The notes below the pieces were generated by a model, which worked only from the letters and a program-made list of their open reading frames with translations, had not been told where the DNA came from and made no database searches. Below are positions 23,797 through 34,235 of a stretch of 64,000 nt of DNA, one piece after another. Within the stretch, counting starts at the first letter, position 1. The number at the start of each line of letters is the position of its first letter. Where the stretch lies: contig OX465589.1 in assembly GCA_950022655.1 (NCBI GenBank), positions 28,745,970 to 28,809,969 on the forward strand, written 5' to 3'. A program made the translations under genes and the position numbers. The stretch is from Alentia gelatinosa (taxonomy: Eukaryota > Annelida > Polychaeta > Phyllodocida > Polynoidae).

Positions 23797-24671
23797 CTAT
23801 GACTGTATACTCATAAGTAAAGCTCTTTTCTTTTCTTCATTCAGACGACAAAAGCAGGATGACGAACAGACAGCAAATTTCACTAAGTTATCTGTTGACT
23901 TATAATCCGTAGGTGTAACAACCTCAATAGAACGTCTTAGAACAGCTACTTCGTTGTGTGACAACAACGGGTGAGTAGACGTGCTTTGTGTAGGTTCCAA
24001 CCCAGACAGAGGGTTGGCACTAGGAATGGGGTTACGATCCAGCCCATTCCTGAAATCTATCTTTGTTTCCTCGATCTTGTAGTCCTCCGCCTTGATTGTT
24101 AGGGTAAGAGGGGACCCCCACCTACCACGATAGGCCACGACATGCTTCCCGATCGCTACGATTTGAAATGCGGAAATCGTGACCTATTGGGAGGTCCCCG
24201 ATAGGTCTAATAGTTTGAAATCGTAGAGCGTGGCAACGCCTTGGGAGGACCAATAACATAAACTATGGTCACGATAGCTCCACGACGAAACCAGCAGCTG
24301 CTACGATACCCTACGAGAGGCTACAAAATTTCCAACATGTTGGAAATTATCGGGACCTCTACGATTGGCGATTTCATCGCAGCCTATCGTAAGCTGTCGT
24401 AGACGGAATCGCAGAAACCTGTCCCACCTACCACGATTTTGCCAGACCTCACGCTACAATCGGAATGGTGTCGGGAAGGCCGTCGTAAGGCCAATCGGGA
24501 CCAGAATCGTGGTAGGTGGGGGCAGGCTTTAACAGTCGAGGATACATTCCGATGGTCATCTGCTGTGCATTCAGCTGTGACGCGGCTTTGACCCACAGTA
24601 GAGCCAAGGTCACTTTTGTTGTGGCTCTGATCAGCTGGGCAATCAAAACATTCCTTGGATAGGTTACTCAA
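23797..24671 (-). pseudogene. Ngaro ORF2 N-terminal fragments split by a MITE
   Basis: Two open fragments lie either side of the insert at 24115-24522: 24523-24671 (starting MSNLSKECFDCPADQS) and 23797-24114 (ending KRALLMSIQS and a stop). Their place between gag and RT suggests the N-terminal, poorly conserved part of the Ngaro pol. They are in different frames after removing the insert. Function cannot be assigned from motifs. Confidence 0.45.
24115..24522. mobile_element. MITE with 17-bp CCCCCACCTACCACGAT ends
   Basis: CCCCCACCTACCACGAT (24115-24131) and its perfect complement at 24506-24522 bound 408 bp without an ORF. An internal copy of the end, CCCACCTACCACGAT, lies at 24423-24437 in the same orientation as the left end. 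Many CGATxG/CxATCG segments give it strong foldback potential. No target-site duplication was recognised. Confidence 0.75.
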
Positions 24672-24744
24672 AGCGTTTCCTCAGGCAGTTTGAGATGTGC
24701 TGGGCTGAGAAGTCGTGACTCTACAGGTATGTTGAGAATGGCCA

Positions 24745-26069
24745 TTACTGTAACATTTTGCGCAAATGTGTGGATATCGGGCAGGGGCTGAATGTACAGC
24801 CGTCTGCATTGAAGGCTAGGCACAGTGGACGACTCCCAGGTAGTTTATTATCCTTAGCTGTATTCTTCTTGGTGAAACTCGCTTTAGCCATGGGCCTCTT
24901 TTGATCCCTAGCAAATTCGTTTGAAAGAAACCTCATGGCTATTCCCATATCACCTCCCATATAGGCTTTAACACCTTTCTTTACAGCTACTTCCCTGACC
25001 GCTTCGTCGTACTTCAGGAGGCCACTAGTCTGGTATGCACGCGTCGCTGCTATTTCGCTTATAAAGCAGTTATGTTCTAGCATACCAGTAATGTCCTCCC
25101 CGTGTTTATACTTCTCTAGCATGAGCATACCGTGACAATACCATAGGCGTTCCATGGTCATACTCTTCGATTTCTCATCTTTAGGGAGAAATCTGCTTAG
25201 TTTATACATTTTCTGCCTACCTCGAGATGATTTCCTCAGGTGACGCCTATGGTGTCTGTGGTGACTGCGGTTCCCTGAGGATTCGGATGATGTAGAAGAG
25301 GAGGAAGACCTTGAAGAACGTGATGAACTGGAGGACCTTGAAGAACTAGAGGTTGAGGTTCCCTTGTACCCCGCCTCTCGTGATGCCCGCTTTTGTCCAT
25401 GGAACCGTTTCCCTCTCTGGCGGCTTCTGCGATGACAGCTGGTAGACCGATAATTTTCCGTGTTTACTCCTGGGGTCGATGATCTTCTAGAGTGATGACT
25501 TGATTTGCCCAACGATTTGAGCAATAGACTTTCGATGTTGATCAACTTCGACTTAGTCGCCTCTAGGTCCTCGGCTCGGTGCTTGACTGAGGAATTTACC
25601 GACGCCATCTTGGACTTGACTTTCAAGTTTTTGTCCTTACCGTGTGTGCGGCCAGACTGACTAGCTTTTTTCTTATTTTTGCGTGTGACATGACCCTCCC
25701 ACTCATCGTTGAAGGGGTCGTCTTCAAATAGTACCTCGTTAGAATCTTCCGTCTCAGCGTCATTTTCGATATCGGCAGCAGAGCAGGTAGAGCCACCACT
25801 GAGTGCCGGCGTCCTCCCATTAGGGTTACTTCTGGACCTGTCTTTAGTTGCCACCTTGATATCCGCCTCTTTCTTGTGTGTGAGAGAGTCTTGACGTGCC
25901 AGGGCACTTTGACACTTTTTCCCCGTAGGGGGGGGGGGGGGGGGGAGTGCTTGACTCCGCATTTCTTACAGAAACGCATCAGAAGAGAAATTGGAAGTAG
26001 TGAGTCTGTATAGTCAGTCCGGTGTGTGTGCAAGGTGGTACTGCACAGAGGTGGATTGAGTAACCTCAC
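24745..26069 (-). pseudogene. Ngaro gag-like ORF, frameshifted at a poly(G) tract
   Basis: The start at about 25979 (MRFCKKCGVKH, a CxxC motif) is in one frame. The rest (25962-24745, 405 codons as read) is in another. The switch lies at the 18-base G run (25928-25945), which codes a Pro run on the minus strand. A basic Ser/Arg-rich region (RSSSSSRSSRSSSSS) covers residues about 180-235. A conserved domain follows (MERLWYCHGMLMLEKYKHGE to FLSNEFARDQ), with a Cys/His cluster near the C-terminus (CLAFNADGCTFSPCPISTH). Gag would package element RNA. The open frame upstream of 25979 to 26069 lies mostly in repeat A1. Confidence 0.7.
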
Positions 26070-26147
26070 ACCAGGTGGGGCCTGGTGAGCAAGTGGCGTC
26101 CCCTGGTGTCATAGAGTATAGCCACATCACCTGCGGCAATGCCAGCA
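25986..26147 (-). repeat. Ngaro split direct repeat A1
   Basis: 162 bp that repeat at 18248-18409 with one difference seen. It marks the 5' end of the Ngaro element on the minus strand. Confidence 0.9.
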
Positions 26148-27494
26148 GGAAAAAATTTAGTTATTTACAAAAAAAGGATATTGCAGGGCATTTCTATGCT
26201 CATTTTTGGGGATTTTTCTCCTATTTTGACCCCCTGGAGACGAAAATATTGATATTTCATCAACAAAACCTATACTCCCCCTCGAGCACTCGGCGAGATC
26301 TATCATTTAAAAGTGAAAAAAATAAACATTAAAGACCTTTTGCAAAAAATAGAATGCAGGAAACCATTAAAATTGGAGTTGCACTGGTTCTATGAGAATG
26401 GGCCTACAACACAACCTAACCAACACGTGACGTTCACTCCGTAAAGAGGCACCGCGAAAAGTCCTGTCAACCCGCTGTGGACTCAGCCTTATATAGTGAC
26501 TGAGTACTTAATGCGGGCGAACCCATAGTATTTGCATACCGCGGGTCCGCCGGCCATACCGCACAGTAGGGATCGGCACCCCTCCCAGCTTTTACAGGGG
26601 GGGGGGGGGGGGGATCCGGCAACCATTGCGTTGCTAAGGGGACTTCCCGAAAAAGTTTACAACTAAGTCGACAGTTCTGAAAAAGTGTATAACCTTTCAA
26701 CGTTCACAAAGAATCTTTTTTACTGATACCAATTAATGATAAAAAGTGAGATGGGAGAAATAGAATATACTACACACATTCAGTGCTGAAAGAGGAAGAC
26801 ATACAAACAGGGTGATAACTATATAAAAAGGAGTAGCCTCGCTACCACCTCAAAACAGTATAGGTCAAAACATATCACCGGTTTCGCTGATTGTTGTCGG
26901 CGTCTCCCTGGCTTCCTTGAGTATCGGACGGGGAAGACTCACTGGCCCGGACCTACTTGGTTCAGCCCATACCAGCGAGTTTCGAGCCCAGCAGACCCGT
27001 CAGCGTGGGGACCTACTCGATCCAGCCCCCTGCTTCCGGGCACCAGGCTTCCCACTGTCCTCCTCCTGGTTCAGCTCCGGCGTTGTTAGGGGGAGTAATT
27101 CCGCAAACCCCCCCCACCTTTTTGACATCACAATGGCCTGTCCTGCAGGTCGTTCTTGTGATGAAAAGAGAGTGTTGGTGTAGAAGAAGAAAGAAAAAGT
27201 TAGATCATACTTTCTCTTCTCCGTGTAGGAGTTCCCATCTCCGTAAAAGTTGGTATCAGCGTCCTTATGGCGTGGCACGCTATATCCGTCTCTATGGATA
27301 GGAGTTGCAGGAACCACTGAAGGCCCCAACCCCCATCCACACAGTGATTGACACTTCCCTCACCGGCAAAAGACCAAGCGAGTCCAGCGTCAACCACCCT
27401 ACAGGGAACCAAAACCACTTGCTGAAGCCGGGTCTCAGTCCCCACACTGTCTCTGCACTCTCCGCGGAGTTAGATAGTCCAACTCGCGGAAAGC
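26148..27494. other. No recognisable gene; poly(G) tract
   Basis: The first 250 bp are AT-rich and may be the far end of the satellite-bearing element. The right arm of the 29-bp inverted repeat is at 26377-26405. A 17-base G run is at 26597-26613. The GC-rich part at 26900-27330 has overlapping open frames on both strands but no family resemblance or convincing splice sites. Confidence 0.45.
26377..26405 (-). repeat. Right arm of a 29-bp inverted repeat
   Basis: Reverse complement of 15499-15527 at 27 of 29 positions. Confidence 0.6.
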
Positions 27495-27766
27495 ATTCCG
27501 CCCCTGACTTCTCTCATCCTTCAAAATTAAAAGATGAATCAAAGCCATATATACGTGGTACTTCAATCAGTGGCCCCCGTGGTCGCTGGGAGGGGTAGTA
27601 CAGGGGGATCAAAATAGAAAAACGATTTCGGGTTGGGCCGCGGAGAATCACCCCCGGGTGAATTTTTGCTGCACAACTCGGGTTTCAGAGGGCTGAAGGG
27701 TCTCTCAATGGTAGCCCCGTAGCAGGGCCCCATTGCGAAACACTCCGGCCTGCGGGTGCTGATCCC

Positions 27767-27888
27767 TTAAAGTAAGCTGCTGATAGACCATGACATAATT
27801 AAAGAAACATATGCTGAGTGACAGCCATTGACGTACATATGAATAGACACTGTGGGCATGACCCCTGACCCCATGGGACCAGTGAATG
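27767..27888 (+). repeat. Dispersed repeat X, truncated by the LINE tail
   Basis: About 122 bp that recur inverted at 34673-34790 with roughly 90% identity by eye. The copy stops exactly where the LINE poly(T) (27889 on) begins, so the LINE appears to have inserted here. A separate 52-bp segment, ATTCCGCCCCTGACTTCTCT and following, is shared by 27495-27546, 34797-34848 and 34917-34970. Confidence 0.75.
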
Positions 27889-28281
27889 TTTTTTTTGTTT
27901 TTTTTTGTTTTTTATTTACCCTAGAGTAAACACCTAGGACTACAAGTGTCCTATCTTCCGGTGGCTCCAGCGGAACAGTTAACATACCGCGAGTTGCTTA
28001 CCGAGTAAGCTTACAGGCAGGGCGGTGTAACTTAGGAACAATACATCAGTCATCAATCATTATTAGAGAAATTAAAATTAAGTTGTCGGTGGTCTCGTGA
28101 TAACATATAGATATGGGTAAACATTGAAGTCCTAGGCAAGACATGGTGGACACCCCGGTCCGAATTATAGTAATGCGTGTTGCAAATGGGTTTGGTTGAT
28201 TCAGTCATGTGTAGTGTTCTTTTTTATTCGGGGGGGAAGAAAAGATGGGTCCGGTTTGCAGGTAAGTAATGCACTGTTTTC

Positions 28282-31191
28282 TTAGTAATGGTCGATTTTG
28301 TTTCTTTGGATTTCTTTAATGGCAGTGTGGAAATCTTTCTCAGTGTGGGTCAGCCTTAGCGCCGGACTTAGCTTGTTCCACAGAATAGTGGCTTTGTACA
28401 ATACGGATTCTTTGAATTTACTAGTTCGGATTTGTTGCTTGATATGGAGTAAGGGGCCGTCATGGAGACGTGTCTGGAGAGTTTGGCCAGTTAGATTGGT
28501 AACTACTTTACTGCGTTTGTAAGCTAGTTTATGGAGCTGGGTAATTCGTCGATCTATCAGGTAGTTTAATTTGAATGATTTGTGAAGGATATTTGTGGGT
28601 ATGCGGTTCTGAGAGTTGTGACATATCCTAAGTGCCTTGTTCTGGCATCTCTGTAGGCGTGTCAGTAATGTACTGTTGGTATCGTGAAACAGTGCACCTC
28701 CGTAGTCGAGATACGGCAGGGTTTTTGTTTTGTACACCATGATGGCTTGTTGTCTCGTAAGGTATTTTCTGATGTAGGTGAGCAGATAGTTCTTGTGTGC
28801 AACTTTTTTTATTGTGTCTTTGATGTGCGATGTATAAGTCAATGAGCAATCTAGCATGACTCCTAGATATTTGAAGTTCTCTACTTCGTCCAGATTGGTG
28901 TTCCCTAGGGTTAACTTAGAGGTCGGTGTTCTTGAGAGAGTGTTCTTTGTGCCAAACGTTTGTACTTTGGTCTTGCTTAGGTTAATAGTGAGTTTATTGT
29001 GATTGCACCAGCTGTATACTCGGTCTAGGTCATTCTGCAGGGAGTCGACAAGGTGTGCATGGTTGTTCCCTGTGATGTACAAGACCGCGTCATCCGCGTA
29101 CATTTTGATTTTGCAGTGCCTTAATGAGGTTTCTAGTGAGTTTATAAAGATAAGGAAGAAAAGAGGGCCCAGGGTAGACCCCTGGGGGACTCCATATGAG
29201 ATACGTCGAGGCAGAGAAAGCTTTTGGTTGGCTAATGTGCATTGGTATCTATTTGTTAGGTAGTTTTTGGCCCAGTTAACTATTTGCTTGTGTATACCTA
29301 TGTTATTTAGTCTATGGATTAGTAGGTCATGATGGACGGTATCGAAGGCCTTGGTGAAATCTAGATATGCGGCTATTGTAATTTCCTTTTGATCTATTCC
29401 AAGTAGTATGTCGTCGGTGTAGTCAGCTATTGTTTGGGTTGTAGAATAGTTTTTTCTGAATCCCCCTTGGTTCTTGCTTAGTAAGTGGTTAAAGTTTAGA
29501 TAATTTGAAATATGTTCATGTATTATTTTTTCGAATAATTTCCCAGGCAGAGCCAGTAAGGAAATTGGTCATAGATTTTTGACTTCATTTTTAAAACCTG
29601 GTTTGGGGATGGGGGTTACTTTGGCCTTTTTCCAGTCATCAGGGTATTTAGCAGTGGAGATTATAAGATTGAATAGGAAAGTTATCTCAGGGATTAGTAT
29701 TGTGAAGGCATCCTTAAGGACACGTGCTGACACACCATCGACTGCTGACGATTTGCCAATATCAATGGTATTAACCATGTCCGAGACCTCATTATCAGTT
29801 ATTACTATAGCATCCATAGCTGATTCTGTGGGGTTATCAGTGGGCTCCCGATTCTCAGCAAATTTACTGGCAAGGTTGGCACCGATGTCGGTAAAGTAGT
29901 TGTTTATGTGGTCTGCGATTAGATCGTCATCGATTTCCTCGTTTGTTAATGGGTCCTTAAGTTTAAGTGTTGATTTGTCTGAGCTACTCGGGATAAGTTT
30001 GTTTATTTGTGTCCAAAATTTATTAGACACTAGGTGGTATTGTTCTTGGATGTAGTTTTGCTTTGCTCTAAGTATAGCAGTTTTCACCTGATTTCTAAGT
30101 CTTTTTGCGACAATCCAATCCTCGTCTAAGTTGGAACGTTGGGCCTGTCTCCAGGCATTGTCTTTCTCTAGAATCTGACCTATTATGGTGTTAGTGAGCC
30201 ATGGTTCGTTCTTATATTTTATTTGGTGCATCTTTTCTTTGCATTGCTTGTCAAGACTTTGTTCAATTTTGAATAACATATCTTTCCAAGCTTCGTTTGG
30301 TTCGGTGTGGTGGGAAAAATTTGTCCAATCTTCACTACTCAAATCTGTTTGTAGTCTATCTTTGCAGTAGTTTTTATACGATCGTCCAAAGTATTGTTTC
30401 TGCTTATACTTACTCTTATCTTTTTTCTTAGTGATACAAATGCTGCTATGGTCGCTGATACTATAGCTCAGGACCCTTGCCTCCTTAATATGACTCATGT
30501 TTGTAAATATTAGGTTAATTTTGTTCGCAAATCTGGTAGGTGCTGATATTTGTTGGGTCAAGTTCGCTTCAGTTTCTAGGCTTTTTAATGTCTGGGTGTC
30601 AAGGTTGTTACCATCTGCGTAGTTTATATTAAAGTCACCTAGAAGTGTTATTTCGGCATTATACTCGCTTTCAACTGTGACTATTTGTTCCAAAAGGGTG
30701 TCGACAAAGGATGTTACATTGCCATGGTTTGGCCTATAAATGATATTGACTAGTTGTTTCTTCTGGTTGGTTGGTTTAATAAGTAGCCACAAATTTTCAA
30801 TATTATGTGTACTTAGGTTAAGATCGTGCAGGATATCGAAGTCGATGTCTTCCCTGATATAGGCTGCTACGCCGCCCCCCACTTTCACTTCACCTTTCTC
30901 ATTAAGCCATTTGCGATCATTTCGAACTAAGTTGTAGCCTGGGATTTGAAACATTAGTTCGTTGAAGCTAGACGTGAGCCAAGTCTCCCACATTGTAAAT
31001 ACCTGCGCACCCGAGTTCTGTACAGTTATATTTATCAGGTCAGATTTGTTTTTGAGGCTTTGGAGATTGGAGTGAGAGATGTGGAACCCCTTCCCAAGAT
31101 CAGAGTGGTCAACTATATTTATAGCACTTGAGGGGGGTGTGTACATGTCTAGCTGCCAGGTTTTTATTGTACTGGAGAAGGTGAGAATCAC
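28282..31191 (-). pseudogene. LINE ORF2, apurinic-type endonuclease and RT, one nonsense codon
   Basis: About 970 codons in a single frame, interrupted by one TGA at 29569-29571, next to PISLLALPGK, where many LINEs have Arg. A CGA-to-TGA change is the simplest explanation. Endonuclease: E69 in METWL-like MWETW, D186/N188 in LLGDFNIN, and the SDHS motif at 246-249. RT: RKNYSTTQT, AAYLDFTKAFD, YGVPQGSTLGPL, and YADD just after 29104. The C-terminal region after RT is intact to 28282. The enzyme nicks the target and primes reverse transcription from the nick. Confidence 0.92.
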
Positions 31192-32144
31192 GTTTGCATG
31201 TTATCGTTATCATGTTGATGTGTGGTTTGGTAGCTGACGATGTCATTTTTCCCCGAGGAGGCTCACCTTTATGACGTAAATACTACATAAGGGGGAGACA
31301 GATAGATTTGCTTAAAGTTAGATTTTTAGGTAGGTAGGATGTTAACTTACAGTTTGTCGTCTTCTCTAAGTTGGGGGGGGAGGTGTAAGGTCCTTGCGTG
31401 ACTACCACACGAGGTTGACTTGTGAGTGTCTTGGATTGCTCATGGGGCTGGTATTTTGCTGGTGGTGGTGCATGTGGATATTTCAGGTTGTGGGTTGAAA
31501 TGAGCGTGACTTCCACACTTGGCTGGTTAGCGTGTCTACCACACTACAGGGATAGTGATTTTGCTACAAGAAAAGATATGTCCGGTTAGACATTTATGCA
31601 TACAAGTTTCCATGCAGTGATCAAGTACAGTGTCATTTGGATAGACGAAATGATTAGCGATACAAGAGTACAAGATACAGATATTTTTATGTGACGTGAA
31701 TAATGTACAGTGTAGGTTATTGGCAAACTAGTTAATCATCTCAGAAGAGAAGACGTAAGATTGATGTTTTACTATCCTCGTGTTGCTAGGCAATTAGCAC
31801 AATGTAATCTTAGAGCTAGGGTCTTAAAGACAACTTGTAATACTCAACAGTGAAACGTCTGAGGAATTCATGAAAGAAAGATCAGGTTATAACTACACTT
31901 AGTTCTGTCAACTCACGTGCCTTGCTAGAAGGAAAATGGGCCTTCGAAGTCTGGATAAATATATCATAATTGTGATTAGCAAGAGGAAGAAAACAACTTA
32001 TAATACAGTCAGTAGAGGGGTGGCTCAGCGTCCAGGTATTTCATATAGTATGCTGAGGCGTGAATACCACTCCACAGCTAAATAGATGTGATAAGATAGG
32101 GCATGTCTACCACTCCCTATGTGTCGGTTCTACGAAGGAATCAC
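31192..32144 (-). other. Non-coding spacer inside the LINE
   Basis: 953 bp between the esterase ORF and ORF2 with stops in all minus-strand frames. CR1-like LINEs usually have ORF1 and ORF2 close together, so the length is unusual. I recognise no inserted element or inverted ends in it. Confidence 0.6.
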
Positions 32145-32795
32145 TCAGTTACACGTTAAATGAATATTTTCTCTAAGTGTATAAATAATGTTCCTGGCGA
32201 ACTTAGATTTGGTGTCTGGCGAGAGATGTATGCCATCAGTCATAGTTCCAGTGTATCTATGACCCATTCGTCCGTGACGTACCTTATGCACTTGTTGGTA
32301 CATAAGAGGGGTTTTGATATTCACTAAGGAGTTCATTTCGGTGATGGCGGCGTTGATTTGAAGTACTGCTCGATTTAGCTCTTTTTGCTCGTCGGCAAAG
32401 GGTTCACCCCTGGTGTTATACATTGCAAATGAGAGTCCGACAAACTCGCAGAGTACTACCAAGTTTGTATGTTGTTGTAGGGTTAGTTTTGCTTTAGATA
32501 GTTCATTGATAATGTGATCAGAGAATTCAAAGTGATGGTCGAATTTCGGGACAATGTTCCTTGTACCTAGTTTCAGGGAACAATTGTTAGCTCCCGCCAT
32601 CAGATATAGGAGATCATATTTGTTCCGTCTGGAGAGAATTGGGTTGGCTCGTTCGACTATATCGTTTATCGTTGCTCCTCTGAAGTAGAGCACATCCATG
32701 TCAATATCAGTAATATTTTGCTCACTCAATTGGTTCTGGATCCTGGTTTTGAAACCGGCTCCCCTAGAGTCGGCGAGTAATAGTACTTTGAACAT
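32145..32795 (-). CDS. SGNH/GDSL-type esterase ORF of the LINE
   Basis: 216 codons with an SGNH-hydrolase layout: block I LLLADSRGAG (nucleophile S10), block III MAGANN (G68 and N70) and block V DGIHLS (D187 and H190). Esterase domains are known in ORF1 of CR1-like non-LTR retrotransposons, where their job is unclear. Here the domain is its own ORF, 87 bp after the NADAR-bearing ORF1, with a methionine start at 32795. No stop or frameshift was seen. It could act on lipids or acetyl groups; that is inference. Confidence 0.85.
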   Translation of the reverse strand: MFKVLLLADSRGAGFKTRIQNQLSEQNITDIDMDVLYFRGATINDIVERANPILSRRNKYDLLYLMAGANNCSLKLGTRNIVPKFDHHFEFSDHIINELSKAKLTLQQHTNLVVLCEFVGLSFAMYNTRGEPFADEQKELNRAVLQINAAITEMNSLVNIKTPLMYQQVHKVRHGRMGHRYTGTMTDGIHLSPDTKSKFARNIIYTLRENIHLTCN

Positions 32796-32882
32796 GGCTC
32801 GGCTTAAATGTTACAGTTCGTGTAGGGGTGTGACACAGTGTCGTACTAGGTGGTAGCTGCCAGGAGTTATAGTCTATTTTAC

Positions 32883-34235
32883 TCACGTGTTTTCATGGAA
32901 GCGCCGGATAATTTCGCCCATAGCATTACTGTAGCCTTGTTTCGGGAGTGGGTCCATTGACTGACTTTTGATATCAAATATCATATAGCCGCAGCCGTAC
33001 GTGTAATCCCGTGTTGCTTCGTAGTAATGGCTTGCTCCGGATTGTTTGATTTTGTCGGCGATGGCGGGGTGTTGTGCCAGTTTCATGAGCACAACCTCCT
33101 CTAGCTGTTGTTGTTCAATCTTCTTCCAGGCTGCGTCTCTCTTGATCTTGCGTGTGATGTTTTTAACAAGATAGGGGTTCAGGGTTGCTTTGATTTGAGC
33201 TACTGCGCTGTGGTCGGCATGGTGCTTCGCCATTCGAAGTGCAAATACATGTTCCGCACTAGGGCCCCTTACGTTGTTGATGGTGTCATCCACATGACAC
33301 GGATAGAGGTTTGACAGCGGACTCATATGACCCTGGAAATAGACTTTTGTGCCTTGTCTGACTGTTGATGCGTTTTCAGTGGTGATACCCATGGGTAATT
33401 CATGGTAGCTTTCAGGTTTGTAGTGGATTCCGTTTATAACCACTCCTCTGTCCCTCATTTTAACCTCGCGCGCACCGTTACGTTTTGCGGCCTCGCCGAT
33501 GAGCTGTGCTTCATGCCTGTCGACTAATTCGTCTTCGTTTAGATCGGATGTGAACGTGACTTTCTCGTATTGGGTGTTATGGAGATTACTCTTTTTGCCA
33601 AAGATCTCTGACTTCTGTTGCCGGGCTACTAGTTTTATCTTTATGGGTCTGGGCCACACGGGTTTGTTGTTGTTTGGGTTTGGGTTGGCTTCACGTTGTT
33701 TACCAATGCGAAAGGCCCCACCAGTCATGGAGGAACTGAAACTTAGCTGCATAGTTTTGAATAGATCGTGGATTATTTGATGCATGCATTCGTTGTCTTC
33801 TTCCTTTAAGCCACGTACAATGATATTGAGTTGTCTTACTTGCTTGTCATTCGTCTCGATGTGTTTTTGTACATCCACCAGTTCAGTGTGTTGTTCGTCT
33901 ACACGCGCTGACAGCTCTTTCATTTCCAGATTGTTCCCATCGCAGTCTTTGATATGTTGTGTCAACTTATCGTTCAACGAATCGACTGCTGCTTTCTGTT
34001 CCTGAGTTTTTTGGACAAGTGAGTCTAGTTTATCGTTAAGTGCAGCATTGTCTTTCTTAACTTCATCTCGCAGTTCTCCGAAATTATGTTTTAGGTAGCT
34101 CAGACTAGTAGCTATCGATTCCAGGGAGAGTGTTTCGGAAGCTGAGCGCGTGGACGCTTCAACGCAAACCCACACACGGGAAAGCCAAGCAAGAAACGGA
34201 GTGGAAAAAAACTTTTTAATCAAACCATATGGCAT
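32883..34235 (-). CDS. LINE ORF1: coiled coil, RRM-like, NADAR domain
   Basis: 450 codons. Residues about 45-130 are a heptad-rich coiled coil. 134-215 resemble the RRM of L1-type ORF1 proteins (LNIIVRGLKEED and PRPIKIKLV), and 216-275 the basic C-terminal domain (VVINGIHYKPES). Residues 297-450 match the NADAR/YbiA (DUF1768) fold family: VYFQGHMSPLSNLYPC, PSAEHVFALRMA, WKKIEQQQ, YEATRDYTYGCGY and NAMGEIIRRF. NADAR proteins bind or cleave ADP-ribose-type or riboflavin-intermediate N-glycosides. Fusion to a LINE RNA-binding protein is unexpected to me. The frame is intact. Confidence 0.82.
   Translation of the reverse strand: MPYGLIKKFFSTPFLAWLSRVWVCVEASTRSASETLSLESIATSLSYLKHNFGELRDEVKKDNAALNDKLDSLVQKTQEQKAAVDSLNDKLTQHIKDCDGNNLEMKELSARVDEQHTELVDVQKHIETNDKQVRQLNIIVRGLKEEDNECMHQIIHDLFKTMQLSFSSSMTGGAFRIGKQREANPNPNNNKPVWPRPIKIKLVARQQKSEIFGKKSNLHNTQYEKVTFTSDLNEDELVDRHEAQLIGEAAKRNGAREVKMRDRGVVINGIHYKPESYHELPMGITTENASTVRQGTKVYFQGHMSPLSNLYPCHVDDTINNVRGPSAEHVFALRMAKHHADHSAVAQIKATLNPYLVKNITRKIKRDAAWKKIEQQQLEEVVLMKLAQHPAIADKIKQSGASHYYEATRDYTYGCGYMIFDIKSQSMDPLPKQGYSNAMGEIIRRFHENT

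Larger units (their letters stand above)
18138..26147 (-). mobile_element. Ngaro-type tyrosine-recombinase retrotransposon, nested and broken
   Basis: In minus-strand order it has A1 (25986-26147), gag, RT, RNase H, tyrosine recombinase, B1 (18410-18482), A2 (18248-18409) and B2 (18138-18210). The A1-body-B1-A2-B2 order of split direct repeats is the hallmark of Ngaro elements, which integrate through a tyrosine recombinase and lack an integrase. It is interrupted by a truncated LINE (about 20984-22996), MITE-like inserts (19257-19883 and 24115-24522) and a hairpin (20020-20169). Without these it would be about 5 kb. Frameshifts and an altered RT catalytic residue make it inactive. Confidence 0.88.

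Noticed and set aside
26692..26704. ACCTTTCAACGTT as an extension of the 29-bp inverted repeat
   Set aside because: The 13-bp match to 15481-15493 is 290 bp out of register and contains a palindrome, so chance is plausible.
26917..27329. Overlapping open frames on both strands in a GC-rich stretch
   Set aside because: No family, no consistent coding signal and both strands open; typical of GC-rich chance frames.
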